Shown: one piece after another, positions 52,156 through 60,164 of the stretch | How the letters are laid out: every line of letters begins with the position of its first letter | How positions within the stretch are numbered: position 1 is the stretch's first letter | From: CAVVFX01 sp963747535 | Lineage (GTDB): Bacteria > Acidobacteriota > Terriglobia > Bryobacterales > Bryobacteraceae | Assembly: GCA_963747535.1 (NCBI GenBank) | Contig: CAVVFX010000003.1 | Span: forward strand, 248,001 to 312,000 | Direction: 5' to 3' | DNA length: 64,000 bases | The notes under the pieces: model-generated | The model's database searches: none | Told to the model about the DNA's origin: nothing | The model's input: only the letters and a program-made list of their open reading frames with translations | Made by a program: the position numbers and the translations under genes

Positions 52156-53172
52156 TCACGTTGGGTCGAGATCTATGATGACGTCCTTATACTCGTCGAG
52201 CAAGCCTGCATTGTGCATCTGCCAGGCAATGGGACCCACCTTGCCCGCCGTGGGGTCTTTGAACTCGAGAACCTCAACCGCCTGGCTCCCGGGCGGCTGA
52301 GCGACAGTCATGCGAGCGGTGCCCGTGGCAGCGTCCGCCAGTATCTCGACGTGGCTCCACGCGTGGACGTCGAAGCGAGTCTTCGTCAAGGAGGTAAACT
52401 CCGGCCCCCCGTTGTTGTTCATTCCCGGGCGGTAGTCCCAGTGACCGCCGTTGGGAACCTGAAACTGAATACCGCCGAGGGCGTCGAGAGCCTTCTCGCC
52501 GGGTTGCGGGCGATTGCAGAAAATGAGAACGCAGGCCTGATGATCGGGATTGCCGGAGACATGTCGCATCGTAAATCTCAGGCGGTAGCGGCTGTAGTCC
52601 TTAACCGTGTAGATAACTCCGCGGCCGGCGCCCGTGCTGGCCATCGCACCGTCCTTCACAACCCAGCCTGTTAGAGAACTCCTCGCCAGATCCTCCGGAT
52701 AAGCGTCTTCCAGCAATAACTTATTCAGCCGCTCCAGTCGAGAGCCGCTTTGGTCCTGTTTTAGCAACTGCCTCGTTTCCGGTCGCAGGGCTATGTTGTT
52801 GAAACGTTCCTGGTTGTAGATCGAGGGCCCGGAGATCACCTGATTCAGGTCCTTCACCAGGGTAGAGATTACGGGCTTGGCATCAGAACTGGTTGCGGAA
52901 TATGCGGCCAGATCCGCGGTTAACGAATCCGGCAGCCGGCTGCGCAGGAAACGAGATATTGCGTCGGAGGAGGTTGTCAGTTTATGCGCAAAGGCTGCCG
53001 GATCGGGGATGCCTGCGGTGGACAGCGACGTCGCACTGTTCTCGATCTGAAGCCATCCATCGAGGGTCTTGCCGTCGAAGAGAGAGATCACAGTTGGTGG
53101 CGCGCCCTTTGCGGCGACGGTCATCCCGGCCAGCTTAAGCAATGTCCTTCGGCTAAGATGTATCGCGCGCAT
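52156..53172 (-). CDS. DUF1080 (3-keto-disaccharide hydrolase type) protein with insertion
   Basis: 338 residues with a twin-arginine-like signal (SRRTLLKLAGMTVAAKG). The DUF1080 start motif LFDGKTLDGW (about 31-40) is normally followed soon by a WxVxDG strand. Here that strand (TGWVVKDGAMASTG) comes about 130 residues later, after a helical insertion (SDAISRFLRSRL, then ISTLVKDLNQVISGP). Later DUF1080 strands (SRYRLRFTMRHVSGNPDHQA, HWDYRPGMNNNGGPE) are normal. The family includes glycan-binding or glycoside-cleaving proteins. Start 53172 is chosen so that the twin-arginine motif is near the N-terminus. Confidence 0.8.
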   Translation of the reverse strand: MRAIHLSRRTLLKLAGMTVAAKGAPPTVISLFDGKTLDGWLQIENSATSLSTAGIPDPAAFAHKLTTSSDAISRFLRSRLPDSLTADLAAYSATSSDAKPVISTLVKDLNQVISGPSIYNQERFNNIALRPETRQLLKQDQSGSRLERLNKLLLEDAYPEDLARSSLTGWVVKDGAMASTGAGRGVIYTVKDYSRYRLRFTMRHVSGNPDHQACVLIFCNRPQPGEKALDALGGIQFQVPNGGHWDYRPGMNNNGGPEFTSLTKTRFDVHAWSHVEILADAATGTARMTVAQPPGSQAVEVLEFKDPTAGKVGPIAWQMHNAGLLDEYKDVIIDLDPT

Positions 53173-53181
53173 ACCTGAATT

Positions 53182-53769
53182 GTGGCATGCTGGGAAGTGA
53201 CCCACTCTAACAATTCACAGTCTGCTTTGGACGCGATGCGGGGGATTTTGAAAGCGGCCCGGTTCGCCTCCGTCAAGCATGTCAGCCAGAAGCGCAAGGG
53301 AATCGCCGCGGAGCCTTACCTGAATCACTTGATCGAAGTGGCGGAACTGGTGTCCATGGCCATCACGGAGCCAGACTCTAACGTGATCGCCGCGGCTTTT
53401 CTCCACGATACTATCGAAGACACTAAGACCAGCCGGGAAGAATTGACGGAGGCGTTTGGAGCCGATATCGCCGGCCTGGTGGGCGAAGTGACGGACGATA
53501 AGTCGCTGCCGAAAGCGGAACGGAAAAGGCTGCAGATCGACCATGCGCCGGGTCTATCCGCCAGGGCGCAGACGATCAAGATCGCGGACAAGATTTCCAA
53601 CCTCCGGGGCATCCTCTTCACCCCGCCGGAAGACTGGGATTTGCGCCGGAAACAGGAGTACTTCGCCTGGGCCAGGCGCGTGGTGGATGCCTGTGCGGCG
53701 CCGAATCCATTTCTTAAAACGGAATTCGCGCGGACGTTTGAACAGGTTCAGAAGATGGTTAAGGATTGA
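53182..53769 (+). CDS. HD-domain protein, Mesh1-like (p)ppGpp hydrolase candidate
   Basis: 195 residues, cytoplasmic. HD-type metal ligands and substrate residues follow the RelA/SpoT hydrolase pattern: KHVSQKRKG (His33), YLNHLIE (His49), FLHDTIEDT (His75-Asp76, Glu79-Asp80) and KIADKISNL (Asp136). The synthetase domain is absent, as in single-domain Mesh1/small alarmone hydrolases that remove the 3' pyrophosphate from (p)ppGpp; some relatives have other substrates. Starts are GTG 53182, GTG 53197 or ATG 53236; the last is nearest the conserved core. It is divergent from the DUF1080 gene, only about 10-60 bases away. Confidence 0.82.
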   Translation: MACWEVTHSNNSQSALDAMRGILKAARFASVKHVSQKRKGIAAEPYLNHLIEVAELVSMAITEPDSNVIAAAFLHDTIEDTKTSREELTEAFGADIAGLVGEVTDDKSLPKAERKRLQIDHAPGLSARAQTIKIADKISNLRGILFTPPEDWDLRRKQEYFAWARRVVDACAAPNPFLKTEFARTFEQVQKMVKD

Positions 53770-53794
53770 CTTGGCGGTGGCGAGCCCTGATATC

Positions 53795-54265
53795 ATGATC
53801 GCCATGTCTCAACTCGTGCTGTTGTTTTTGACGTTCGCCATCTTCGCAGTTGCCGCCGACCTGCCGAGCAAGAGGTACCTGAACCTGTCGGCCATCAAGA
53901 CTATGGCCGCCGCCGCGGAAGCGGAAATGCAGAAACGCAATGTGCAGGTGACCATTTGCATCATGGACGACAGCGGAAATTTGCTGTTCCTGCAGAAGGC
54001 CGATGGCGCCGGACTCAATACCATCCAGTTTGCGCAGAAGAAGGCGAAATATGCGGCGCTGTACGGGCGTCCGTCTAAGGCTGCCGCGGATTCGCTGAAG
54101 GCAGGCAATCTAGAGGTCCTTGCGTTTCCCGATGGCTTTCCGAACCAGGGCGGTCTTCCCATCAAGGTCGACGGGAAGACAATCGGGAGTATCGCTTGCA
54201 GCGGCGCTGCGTCGGAAGTGGACGAAGCCATCTCACAGACAGCTATCGACGCACTGCTGAAGTAA
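53795..54265 (+). CDS. GlcG/HbpS-type secreted protein
   Basis: 156 residues. Signal peptide about 1-20 (ending AVAAD). The mature part has the GlcG/HbpS fold: LNLSAIKTMAAAAEAEMQKR, VTICIMDDSGNLLFLQKADG, QFAQKKAKYAALYG, GGLPIKVDGKTIGSIACSGA. Relatives bind haem or cobalamin-type cofactors or act in glycolate metabolism. It begins 25 bases after the HD-domain gene. The true start could also be ATG 53804. Confidence 0.87.
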   Translation: MIAMSQLVLLFLTFAIFAVAADLPSKRYLNLSAIKTMAAAAEAEMQKRNVQVTICIMDDSGNLLFLQKADGAGLNTIQFAQKKAKYAALYGRPSKAAADSLKAGNLEVLAFPDGFPNQGGLPIKVDGKTIGSIACSGAASEVDEAISQTAIDALLK

Positions 54266-54271
54266 GCAACT

Positions 54272-54390
54272 TCGGCAGAACCGCTTGCTTACGCGCGCGG
54301 CTCAGAAACGGGGCTAGACAACAAACGGATACTGAGCCGGGACAGACATCCGGCTCGCAGGCTAACCAGCCTGCCCCACAAAACGTCTGT
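54272..54390. repeat. Repeat-derived hairpins between convergent genes
   Basis: The first part (54272-54310) matches the left half of the long type C element (ggcagaaccgcttgcttacg, then cgcgcggctcag). Then gcaggct-aacc-agcctgc (54357-54374) is enclosed by acagac...gtctgt arms. It fills the gap between the convergent GlcG and prolyl oligopeptidase genes, and may terminate both. Confidence 0.65.
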
Positions 54391-54391
54391 G

Positions 54392-56503
54392 CTACATGAG
54401 CGCTTTGGCTAGGAATGAGTATTCGTCGGTGGTCTCGCCGATGATCTTGGTGACCGGCTTGCCGCCGCCGTGGCCGGCTTTGGTTTCGATGCGGATCAAG
54501 ACAGGTGCGTCTCCGCCTTGCGCCCACTGCATGGTCGCCGCGTACTTGAAGCTATGGCCCGGGACTACGCGGTCGTCGTGATCCGCGGTCACGATAAAGG
54601 TTGGCGGGTACTTTGTCCCTTTCTTTATGTTATGGAGCGGCGAATACTTGCGGATTGCCTTATATTCCTCGGGATTATCGGACGAGCCGTAGTCGGTCAC
54701 CCACCCTTGTCCCACGGTGAATTTCTGAAAGCGCAACATGTCCATCACGCCGACTCCGGGAAGCGCCGCGCCGAATAGATCGGGACGCTGATTGAGCACC
54801 GCGCCGACCAGCAGGCCACCATTGCTGCGTCCTTCAATCGCCAGTTTCGCGGGTGAAGTGACTTTTTGGGCGATGAGGTATTCGGCGCCGGCGATGAAGT
54901 CATCGAAGACATTCTGCTTGTGGAGTTTGGTGCCGGCCTGGTGCCAGTCCTCGCCATATTCCGAGCCGCCGCGGAGATTGGCGAACACGTAAACTCCGCC
55001 CATCTGCAGCCACGCAATCACACGCGGATAGAACGCCGGCGTGAGCGCGATGTTGAACCCGCCGTATCCATACAGGATGGTTGGATTCCGCCCCGTCATT
55101 TGAGTGCCCTTGCGCGAGATGATAAACATCGGGATGCGCGTGCCGTCCTTGCTGGGATAGAACTCCTGCCGGGTTTCGAATTGCGCGGGGTCGAAAGAAA
55201 GCCTGGCGGCGCGGAAGAGACTCGGCTTGCCGGACGCTACCTCCAGGCGGAAGATAGATGGCGGGCGAGTGAATTCGCTGTAGGTAAAAAATATTTCTTT
55301 GTCGCTCTGCGAAAAAGACGACCATGCGGCGTGGCCGAGACCGGGTAGGGCGATGTCCTGTAATGGCTTGCCGTCGAGTGAATAGATCCGGGCGGCGCTG
55401 TGGGCGTCGTGGAGAAACGAACAGACCAGCCTCCCGCTCGCCAGGATTGCAGTCTCCATGCTGTCCGGTTGCTGCGGCACGACGGTGTGCCTCTGCGCCG
55501 GGTCGGGACGCTGCAGGTCGATGGAGATGATTTTGGCGCGAGGAGATTTGTCGTTGGTAAAGACGTAGAGCACGGACCCGGTATTCCCGATGACCTGGAA
55601 GGAGGCATCAAGACGGTCCACCACCGGAGTGACTTTGGCGCCGGGCTTGTGGAGATCCAGATAGTAAAGCGCATTCTGGCCGCTGGCGCCTTCTGCAACA
55701 TAAACGATCAGGTAGTGTCCATCCTCCGTTACATCCGCGCCGAAACTCCAGTGCGGATGATCGGGCCGCTCGTAGATGAGCGTATCCTTCGTCTGATCTT
55801 CACCGAGCCGGTGATAATAGATCTTCTCGTGCTCATTGGCTTGCGTCAACGCAACGCCGGGCTTGGGTTCCGGGAAGCGGGAATAATAGAAGCTCTTACC
55901 GTCGGGCATCCAGGCGATGGCGGTGGATTTCGACCAATGGAGCGTGTCCGGAAGATCCTTGCCTGAACGGACGTCGCGAATCTTAAAGATTCTCCAATCG
56001 GAGCCGGCCTGGGCCGTGGCGTAGGCGACCAGTGAACCGCTGTGATCGGGAAACAAGCCATCGATCGCGGCAGTGCCGTCGGCGGAGAGCGTGTTGGGAT
56101 CGAGCAGGACCTGCGAGGCGCCATCGGGGCCGTCCTGATAGTAGTACACAGGCTGGTTTTGCAGACCGGCGTTGCGCGCGTAGAAGATTCGGCCGCGCAC
56201 CTGTAGAGGCTCGCTGTAGCGTTCGTAGTTGTAGAGATCGGTCAGGCGGCGGCGGACGGATTCACGCTGCGGAATGGAATCGAGGTAGCTGAAGGTCAGC
56301 TTGTTTTCGGCTGCGATCCACTGGAGTGTTTCCGGCGAATCGACATCCTCGAGCCAGCGGTAGGGATCGGGGACTTTCTCGCCGAAATAGGTGTCCACAT
56401 GATCGGACCGGCGGGACTGCGGATATTGCAGGCGGGTTTGCGCGGAGACCACGCAGGCGACGGCCAGTCCGATGGCGAGAGAGGTAGCGTGAGGGTGGAG
56501 CAT
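54392..56503 (-). CDS. Prolyl oligopeptidase family serine peptidase (S9A)
   Basis: 703 residues. Signal peptide about 1-21 (ending VVSAQ). N-terminal DPYRWLEDVDSPETLQWI and a seven-bladed propeller (about 70-420) precede an alpha/beta-hydrolase domain. The nucleophile Ser lies in GRSNGG, Asp in DHDDRV and His in AGHGGGK. YGYGGFNIALTPAFYPRVIAWLQMGG and ANLRGGSEYGEDWHQAG are S9A landmarks. It cleaves short peptides after proline, here probably in the periplasm. Divergent from the AraD1-type gene. Confidence 0.92.
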   Translation of the reverse strand: MLHPHATSLAIGLAVACVVSAQTRLQYPQSRRSDHVDTYFGEKVPDPYRWLEDVDSPETLQWIAAENKLTFSYLDSIPQRESVRRRLTDLYNYERYSEPLQVRGRIFYARNAGLQNQPVYYYQDGPDGASQVLLDPNTLSADGTAAIDGLFPDHSGSLVAYATAQAGSDWRIFKIRDVRSGKDLPDTLHWSKSTAIAWMPDGKSFYYSRFPEPKPGVALTQANEHEKIYYHRLGEDQTKDTLIYERPDHPHWSFGADVTEDGHYLIVYVAEGASGQNALYYLDLHKPGAKVTPVVDRLDASFQVIGNTGSVLYVFTNDKSPRAKIISIDLQRPDPAQRHTVVPQQPDSMETAILASGRLVCSFLHDAHSAARIYSLDGKPLQDIALPGLGHAAWSSFSQSDKEIFFTYSEFTRPPSIFRLEVASGKPSLFRAARLSFDPAQFETRQEFYPSKDGTRIPMFIISRKGTQMTGRNPTILYGYGGFNIALTPAFYPRVIAWLQMGGVYVFANLRGGSEYGEDWHQAGTKLHKQNVFDDFIAGAEYLIAQKVTSPAKLAIEGRSNGGLLVGAVLNQRPDLFGAALPGVGVMDMLRFQKFTVGQGWVTDYGSSDNPEEYKAIRKYSPLHNIKKGTKYPPTFIVTADHDDRVVPGHSFKYAATMQWAQGGDAPVLIRIETKAGHGGGKPVTKIIGETTDEYSFLAKALM

Positions 56504-56569
56504 GGCTATCAGTTTCGCATGTGACTTCGCATGTGACGGGGAGGAAACACTCCACGGTACAATGCGCCC

Positions 56570-57562
56570 ATGCGTCTTGTGCAGTTGAGCGGGCCGGAAG
56601 GCCGCCGGATCGCGCGGGTCGAGGAGCCTGACCTGCGGCTGATTGAGGGCTTCAATTCTATATACGAACTGGCTCTCGCGAGCGTAGCGGCGGACTCGCC
56701 GCTCAGTTCATTCGTTGAAAAGCAGGGCTTGGGCGAAACGCTCGATTATGAACAGGTATATCGCGGAAAATCAGGGTGGAAGATTCTGCCTTCTGCCGAT
56801 CATCCACAGGAACCCGCACGATGCCTGGTCAGCGGCACCGGGCTGACCCACATGGCCAGCGCCAAAAACCGTCAGGCGATGCATGGCAAACCTGAAGATC
56901 TGACCGATAGCATGCGCATGTACCGCTGGGGCGTGGAAGGCGGACGTCCCGCGAAGGGCCAGATCGGCACGTCGCCGGAGTGGTTCTACAAAGGCTGCGG
57001 TACGATCCTGCGCGGGCATGGCGCGGCGCTGACGGTCCCTCCCTATGCGGAAGACGGCGGCGAGGAGCCGGAGGTCGCGGGCGTATATGTGATCGATGCC
57101 GACGGTCTCCCGCGTCGCATCGGATTTACGGTGGGTAACGAATTCTCCGATCATGAATTCGAGCGGCGGAATTATCTCTATCTGGCGGCATCGAAGCTGC
57201 GCGAATGCGCCATCGGTCCGGAACTGGTGATCGGAGCGGATTTCGCTTCGGTGGCGGGCGAGGTGTCGATCGAGCGAAAGGGGAGCACGCTCTGGCAAAA
57301 GGCAATTCGCACCGGTGAAAGTGTGATGTCGCATAGTCTGGCCAACATTGAGCATCACCATTTCAAGTTCGAAGGCCATCGCCGGCCAGGAGATGTGCAT
57401 GTGCACTTCTTCGGCGCGGATGCGTTTAGCTTTGGTGAAGGCGTGCGGCTGGAGGATGGCGACGTGATGCAGGTCCGGTTCGACGGATTCGGCCGTGCGC
57501 TACGCAATGGGCTGCGGCGAAGTGGCGCGGCGGACGCGTTGGTTGGGGTGAAGGCGCTGTAG
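56570..57562 (+). CDS. Fumarylacetoacetate hydrolase superfamily protein, AraD1 type
   Basis: 330 residues, cytoplasmic. VSGTGLTHMASAKNRQAMHG, PEWFYKGCGTILRGHG, FTVGNEFSDHEFERRNYLY and VIGADFASVAGEVSIERKG are typical of the AraD1 branch of the FAH fold, whose members act as acid-sugar dehydratases or on related metal-bound keto acids. The metal ligands would be in the EPEVAGVYV and NEFSD segments. The substrate is unknown; no sugar-pathway genes are next to it. The ATG has no strong ribosome site. Confidence 0.8.
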   Translation: MRLVQLSGPEGRRIARVEEPDLRLIEGFNSIYELALASVAADSPLSSFVEKQGLGETLDYEQVYRGKSGWKILPSADHPQEPARCLVSGTGLTHMASAKNRQAMHGKPEDLTDSMRMYRWGVEGGRPAKGQIGTSPEWFYKGCGTILRGHGAALTVPPYAEDGGEEPEVAGVYVIDADGLPRRIGFTVGNEFSDHEFERRNYLYLAASKLRECAIGPELVIGADFASVAGEVSIERKGSTLWQKAIRTGESVMSHSLANIEHHHFKFEGHRRPGDVHVHFFGADAFSFGEGVRLEDGDVMQVRFDGFGRALRNGLRRSGAADALVGVKAL

Positions 57563-57578
57563 CGACAGGCTGGTAGGC

Positions 57579-57614
57579 GACCTGGGGGTCGCTCGCGGAC
57601 GAGGGCGTCCGCCC
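57579..57614. repeat. Dispersed repeat, type E tandem hairpins
   Basis: gcgacc-tggg-ggtcgc (57579-57594) followed by gcggacg-aggg-cgtccgc (57597-57614), the two modules seen in the opposite order at 13035-13070. It fills most of the gap between convergent genes and could serve as a two-way terminator. Confidence 0.75.
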
Positions 57615-57623
57615 TACACCGCT

Positions 57624-58085
57624 TTAGAATTGGAGGGAGGTGCCTACAGCTACCTGATGTTTGGCTGCTTCGCCTGCTCCCAGTTCCAGGGCGAAAGTGG
57701 CTACGGCATGTCCTCCATACGTGGGGCAGTCTTTTCCGCCGGACGGACAAGGCGGGGTGTTGGCCGAGATCTCGACTACCCGGTGGCTTCCGTCCATCCA
57801 AATGATGTCGAGCGGGATCTTACAGTTCGCCATCCAATAGGGGTAGCGGCCGGCCTGTCCGTGGACGAAGAGCATACCGTGGCCCGGGAGCAACTCGGTG
57901 CGGTACATCATGCCGCGCTCCATGTCCCCGGGGGTGATCTCGACTTCGGCGTTCACGGTAAAGCCGTCGGGAAGGGTTACGGTGCGGGTGTTGAGCGCAT
58001 TCGAACTGCCGGAGTCGCTCGACTGGCAGGCTATCAAGATAAGAGTGCTTACGACGAGGGCGCTCAAGGTGAGAAATAGACGCAT
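57624..58085 (-). CDS. DUF192 lipoprotein
   Basis: 153 residues. N-terminal lipobox LILIAC with Cys20 indicates a lipoprotein. The DUF192 core reads VEITPGDMERGMMYRTELLPGHGMLFV, YPYWMANCKIPLDIIWMDG and VVEISANTPPCPSGGKDCPTYG. Function is unknown; the family is small and soluble with a beta fold. The start at 58085 is chosen for the signal sequence; the seven upstream codons are not needed. Divergent from the prenyltransferase gene. Confidence 0.85.
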   Translation of the reverse strand: MRLFLTLSALVVSTLILIACQSSDSGSSNALNTRTVTLPDGFTVNAEVEITPGDMERGMMYRTELLPGHGMLFVHGQAGRYPYWMANCKIPLDIIWMDGSHRVVEISANTPPCPSGGKDCPTYGGHAVATFALELGAGEAAKHQVAVGTSLQF

Positions 58086-58117
58086 GAAGTAAAATGATAC
58101 TTCCACGATACAATCCC

Positions 58118-59227
58118 ATGGTTTTACGGCGCATACGGCTGGCGCTCGACATGATCAAGTTCGAGCATTCGATTTTCGCGCTTCCCTTCGCGCTCACCGG
58201 CGCTTTGCTGGCATTTCGCGAGAGCGGATTCCCGACGGCCGGGTATTGGCGGGTGCTCGTCTGGATCATTGTCGCGATGGTTGGGGCGCGCTCCGCGGCG
58301 ATGGCGTTCAACCGGCTGGTGGACGCCGATATCGATGCACGGAATCCGCGTACGAAGATGCGCCACATTCCGGCCGGCCTGCTGTCGCGCGGGTTCGCAT
58401 GGGGTTTTGTCGTGCTCTCCTCGCTAGTACTCATGCTGGCGGCGTGGGAGTTGAACCCGCTGTGCTTTCACCTGGCTCCGCTGGCGCTGCTGGTGGTGTT
58501 TCTCTATTCGTTTACCAAACGCTTTACGTCGCTTTCTCACCTGGTGTTGGGATTCGCGCTGGGGATCGCGCCGGCGGCAGCGTGGATCGCGGTCCGCGGA
58601 TCGCTCGATCCGCGAATCCTGTTACTGACGGCCGCCGTTACCTTCTGGACCGGAGGCTTCGACATCATCTACTCGTGTCAGGATTACGAGTTCGATTGCG
58701 ACACCGGGCTGTTCAGCCTGCCCTCCCGCGTGGGTATCGGTCCGGCATTGTGGCTGGCGCGCGGGCTGCATGTGGCCATGATCGTGAGCCTGTTGCTCCT
58801 GGTACATCTGCTGGCTCTTGGACCCCTGGCCGTGGTGGGCGTGGGAGCTGTTGGAGCGCTCCTGATCTACGAGCACAGCCTGGTGAAGGCGAGCGATTTG
58901 TCGCGTGTGGACGCGGCGTTCTTCACGATGAACGGTTGGGTCAGCGTGCTATTCTTTGTCTTTTGGGCCGCTGACGTTTTTATTAAACGCGCAGACAAAT
59001 GCCAAGTCTGTCCCACAAAAAGATATGAAGGTTTACTTCGAAGATTCGAGATTGAAGGCGATTGCCGGACGGGTGGAAGCCAGCGAGCGGCTGTCGTTCG
59101 ACGACGGCATCGCGCTCAATCGCACTTCGGATTTGCTGGGGCTTGGCTATCTCGCGAATCTGGTGCGAGAACGCCTGCACGGGGATCGAACTTACTTCAA
59201 CGTGAACCGGCACATCAATCCCACTGA
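58118..59227 (+). CDS. mqnP: UbiA-type prenyltransferase, probably MqnP, with abnormal C-terminal extension
   Basis: Membrane prenyltransferase with about eight to nine transmembrane segments. The first Asp-rich motif is AFNRLVDADIDARNPRTKMR (about residues 62-81) and the second is QDYEFDCDTGLFSLPSR. Adjacent mqnE points to the futalosine menaquinone pathway, where MqnP prenylates a 1,4-dihydroxy-6-naphthoate-type ring. The normal C-terminus should be near ADVFIKRAD (about 59000). Instead the frame runs through a repeat fragment and overlaps mqnE by 203 bases in another frame, adding about 75 odd residues. ATG 58094 is an alternative start. Confidence 0.82.
   Translation: MVLRRIRLALDMIKFEHSIFALPFALTGALLAFRESGFPTAGYWRVLVWIIVAMVGARSAAMAFNRLVDADIDARNPRTKMRHIPAGLLSRGFAWGFVVLSSLVLMLAAWELNPLCFHLAPLALLVVFLYSFTKRFTSLSHLVLGFALGIAPAAAWIAVRGSLDPRILLLTAAVTFWTGGFDIIYSCQDYEFDCDTGLFSLPSRVGIGPALWLARGLHVAMIVSLLLLVHLLALGPLAVVGVGAVGALLIYEHSLVKASDLSRVDAAFFTMNGWVSVLFFVFWAADVFIKRADKCQVCPTKRYEGLLRRFEIEGDCRTGGSQRAAVVRRRHRAQSHFGFAGAWLSRESGARTPARGSNLLQREPAHQSH
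58990..59020. repeat. Repeat fragment at the mqnP-mqnE junction
   Basis: cgcagacaaatgccaagtct followed by gtcccacaaaa resembles type D/A repeat pieces (cagac...gtctg followed by ccccacaaaa, as at 54341-54390). It lies where the prenyltransferase should end, immediately before the mqnE ATG at 59025. Confidence 0.5.
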
Positions 59228-60143
59228 CGTCTGCGTGGCCAGTTGCCGGCTGTGCGCTTTCGGCAAGAGCGCGAAAGATCCGAAAGCTTACACGATGTCA
59301 CTCGAAGAGGTGTGGCATCGCGCGGGCGAAGGATACCGCGAGGCGGTCACCGAGTTTCATATTGTCGGCGGACTGCATCCGCAACTCAACCTGGAGTGGT
59401 TCTGCCAGATGCTGCGGGGACTTAAGGAGCGCTATCCACAAGTTCACCTGAAGGCATTCACCATGGTGGAGATCGGCTATTTCGCGAAACGCGAAAAGAT
59501 CAGCAACCGGCAAGTTCTGGAGCGGCTGAAAAATGCCGGTATGGATTCGCTTCCGGGAGGCGGAGCGGAAATTTTCAACGATCGCGTACGGCGTATCATC
59601 TGCGATCACAAGCTGACCGGCGATGAGTGGATTGAGACCGCGCGCACGGCCCACGAACTGGGATTGCACTCCAACTGCACCATGCTGTACGGCCACATCG
59701 AAAACGACGAAGATCGGGTAGATCACCTGGTGCGGTTGCGCAAACTGCAGGATGAAACGAGCGGGTTTGTCACGTTCATCCCGCTGGCGTTTCATCCGGC
59801 CAACACGGCGCTTCACCACATTCCGTCGACCACCGGTTTCCTGGATTTGAAACAGATCGCCATCGCGCGGCTGATGCTGGACAACATTCCGCACATCAAG
59901 GCGTACTGGGTCATGATGAGCGCACGGATCGCGCAGATTGCGCTGCGTTTTGGGGCGGACGATATCGACGGAACGGTCGTTGAAGAGAAGATTTACCACG
60001 ACGCCGGATCGACCGAGAGTCAGTCGCTACGCCGCGCGGATCTGTTGCGCCTGATACGCGCGGCCGGCCGCGAGCCGGTGGAGCGCGATACGCTGTATCG
60101 TCCGGTGGAACGTACAGAGAGCGCGTTCACGGTGTTGGTGTAA
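59025..60143 (+). CDS. mqnE: Aminofutalosine synthase (radical SAM), MqnE
   Basis: 372 residues. Radical SAM motif C70-VAS-C74-RL-C77 (CxxxCxxC) binds the 4Fe-4S cluster. Family blocks include YFNVNRHINPTDVCVASCRLC, EFHIVGGLHPQLNLEW, MDSLPGGGAEIFNDRVR and NCTMLYGHIENDEDR. MqnE joins the carboxyvinyl-oxybenzoate substrate with SAM to give aminofutalosine in menaquinone synthesis. ATG 59025 is used because the next conserved residues follow directly. The mqnP-like gene precedes and overlaps it. The CofH-like and MqnC relatives share parts of the pattern, but the overall match favours MqnE. Confidence 0.87.
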   Translation: MKVYFEDSRLKAIAGRVEASERLSFDDGIALNRTSDLLGLGYLANLVRERLHGDRTYFNVNRHINPTDVCVASCRLCAFGKSAKDPKAYTMSLEEVWHRAGEGYREAVTEFHIVGGLHPQLNLEWFCQMLRGLKERYPQVHLKAFTMVEIGYFAKREKISNRQVLERLKNAGMDSLPGGGAEIFNDRVRRIICDHKLTGDEWIETARTAHELGLHSNCTMLYGHIENDEDRVDHLVRLRKLQDETSGFVTFIPLAFHPANTALHHIPSTTGFLDLKQIAIARLMLDNIPHIKAYWVMMSARIAQIALRFGADDIDGTVVEEKIYHDAGSTESQSLRRADLLRLIRAAGREPVERDTLYRPVERTESAFTVLV

Positions 60144-60164
60144 CACGAGAAAACAGTTGTTGTT

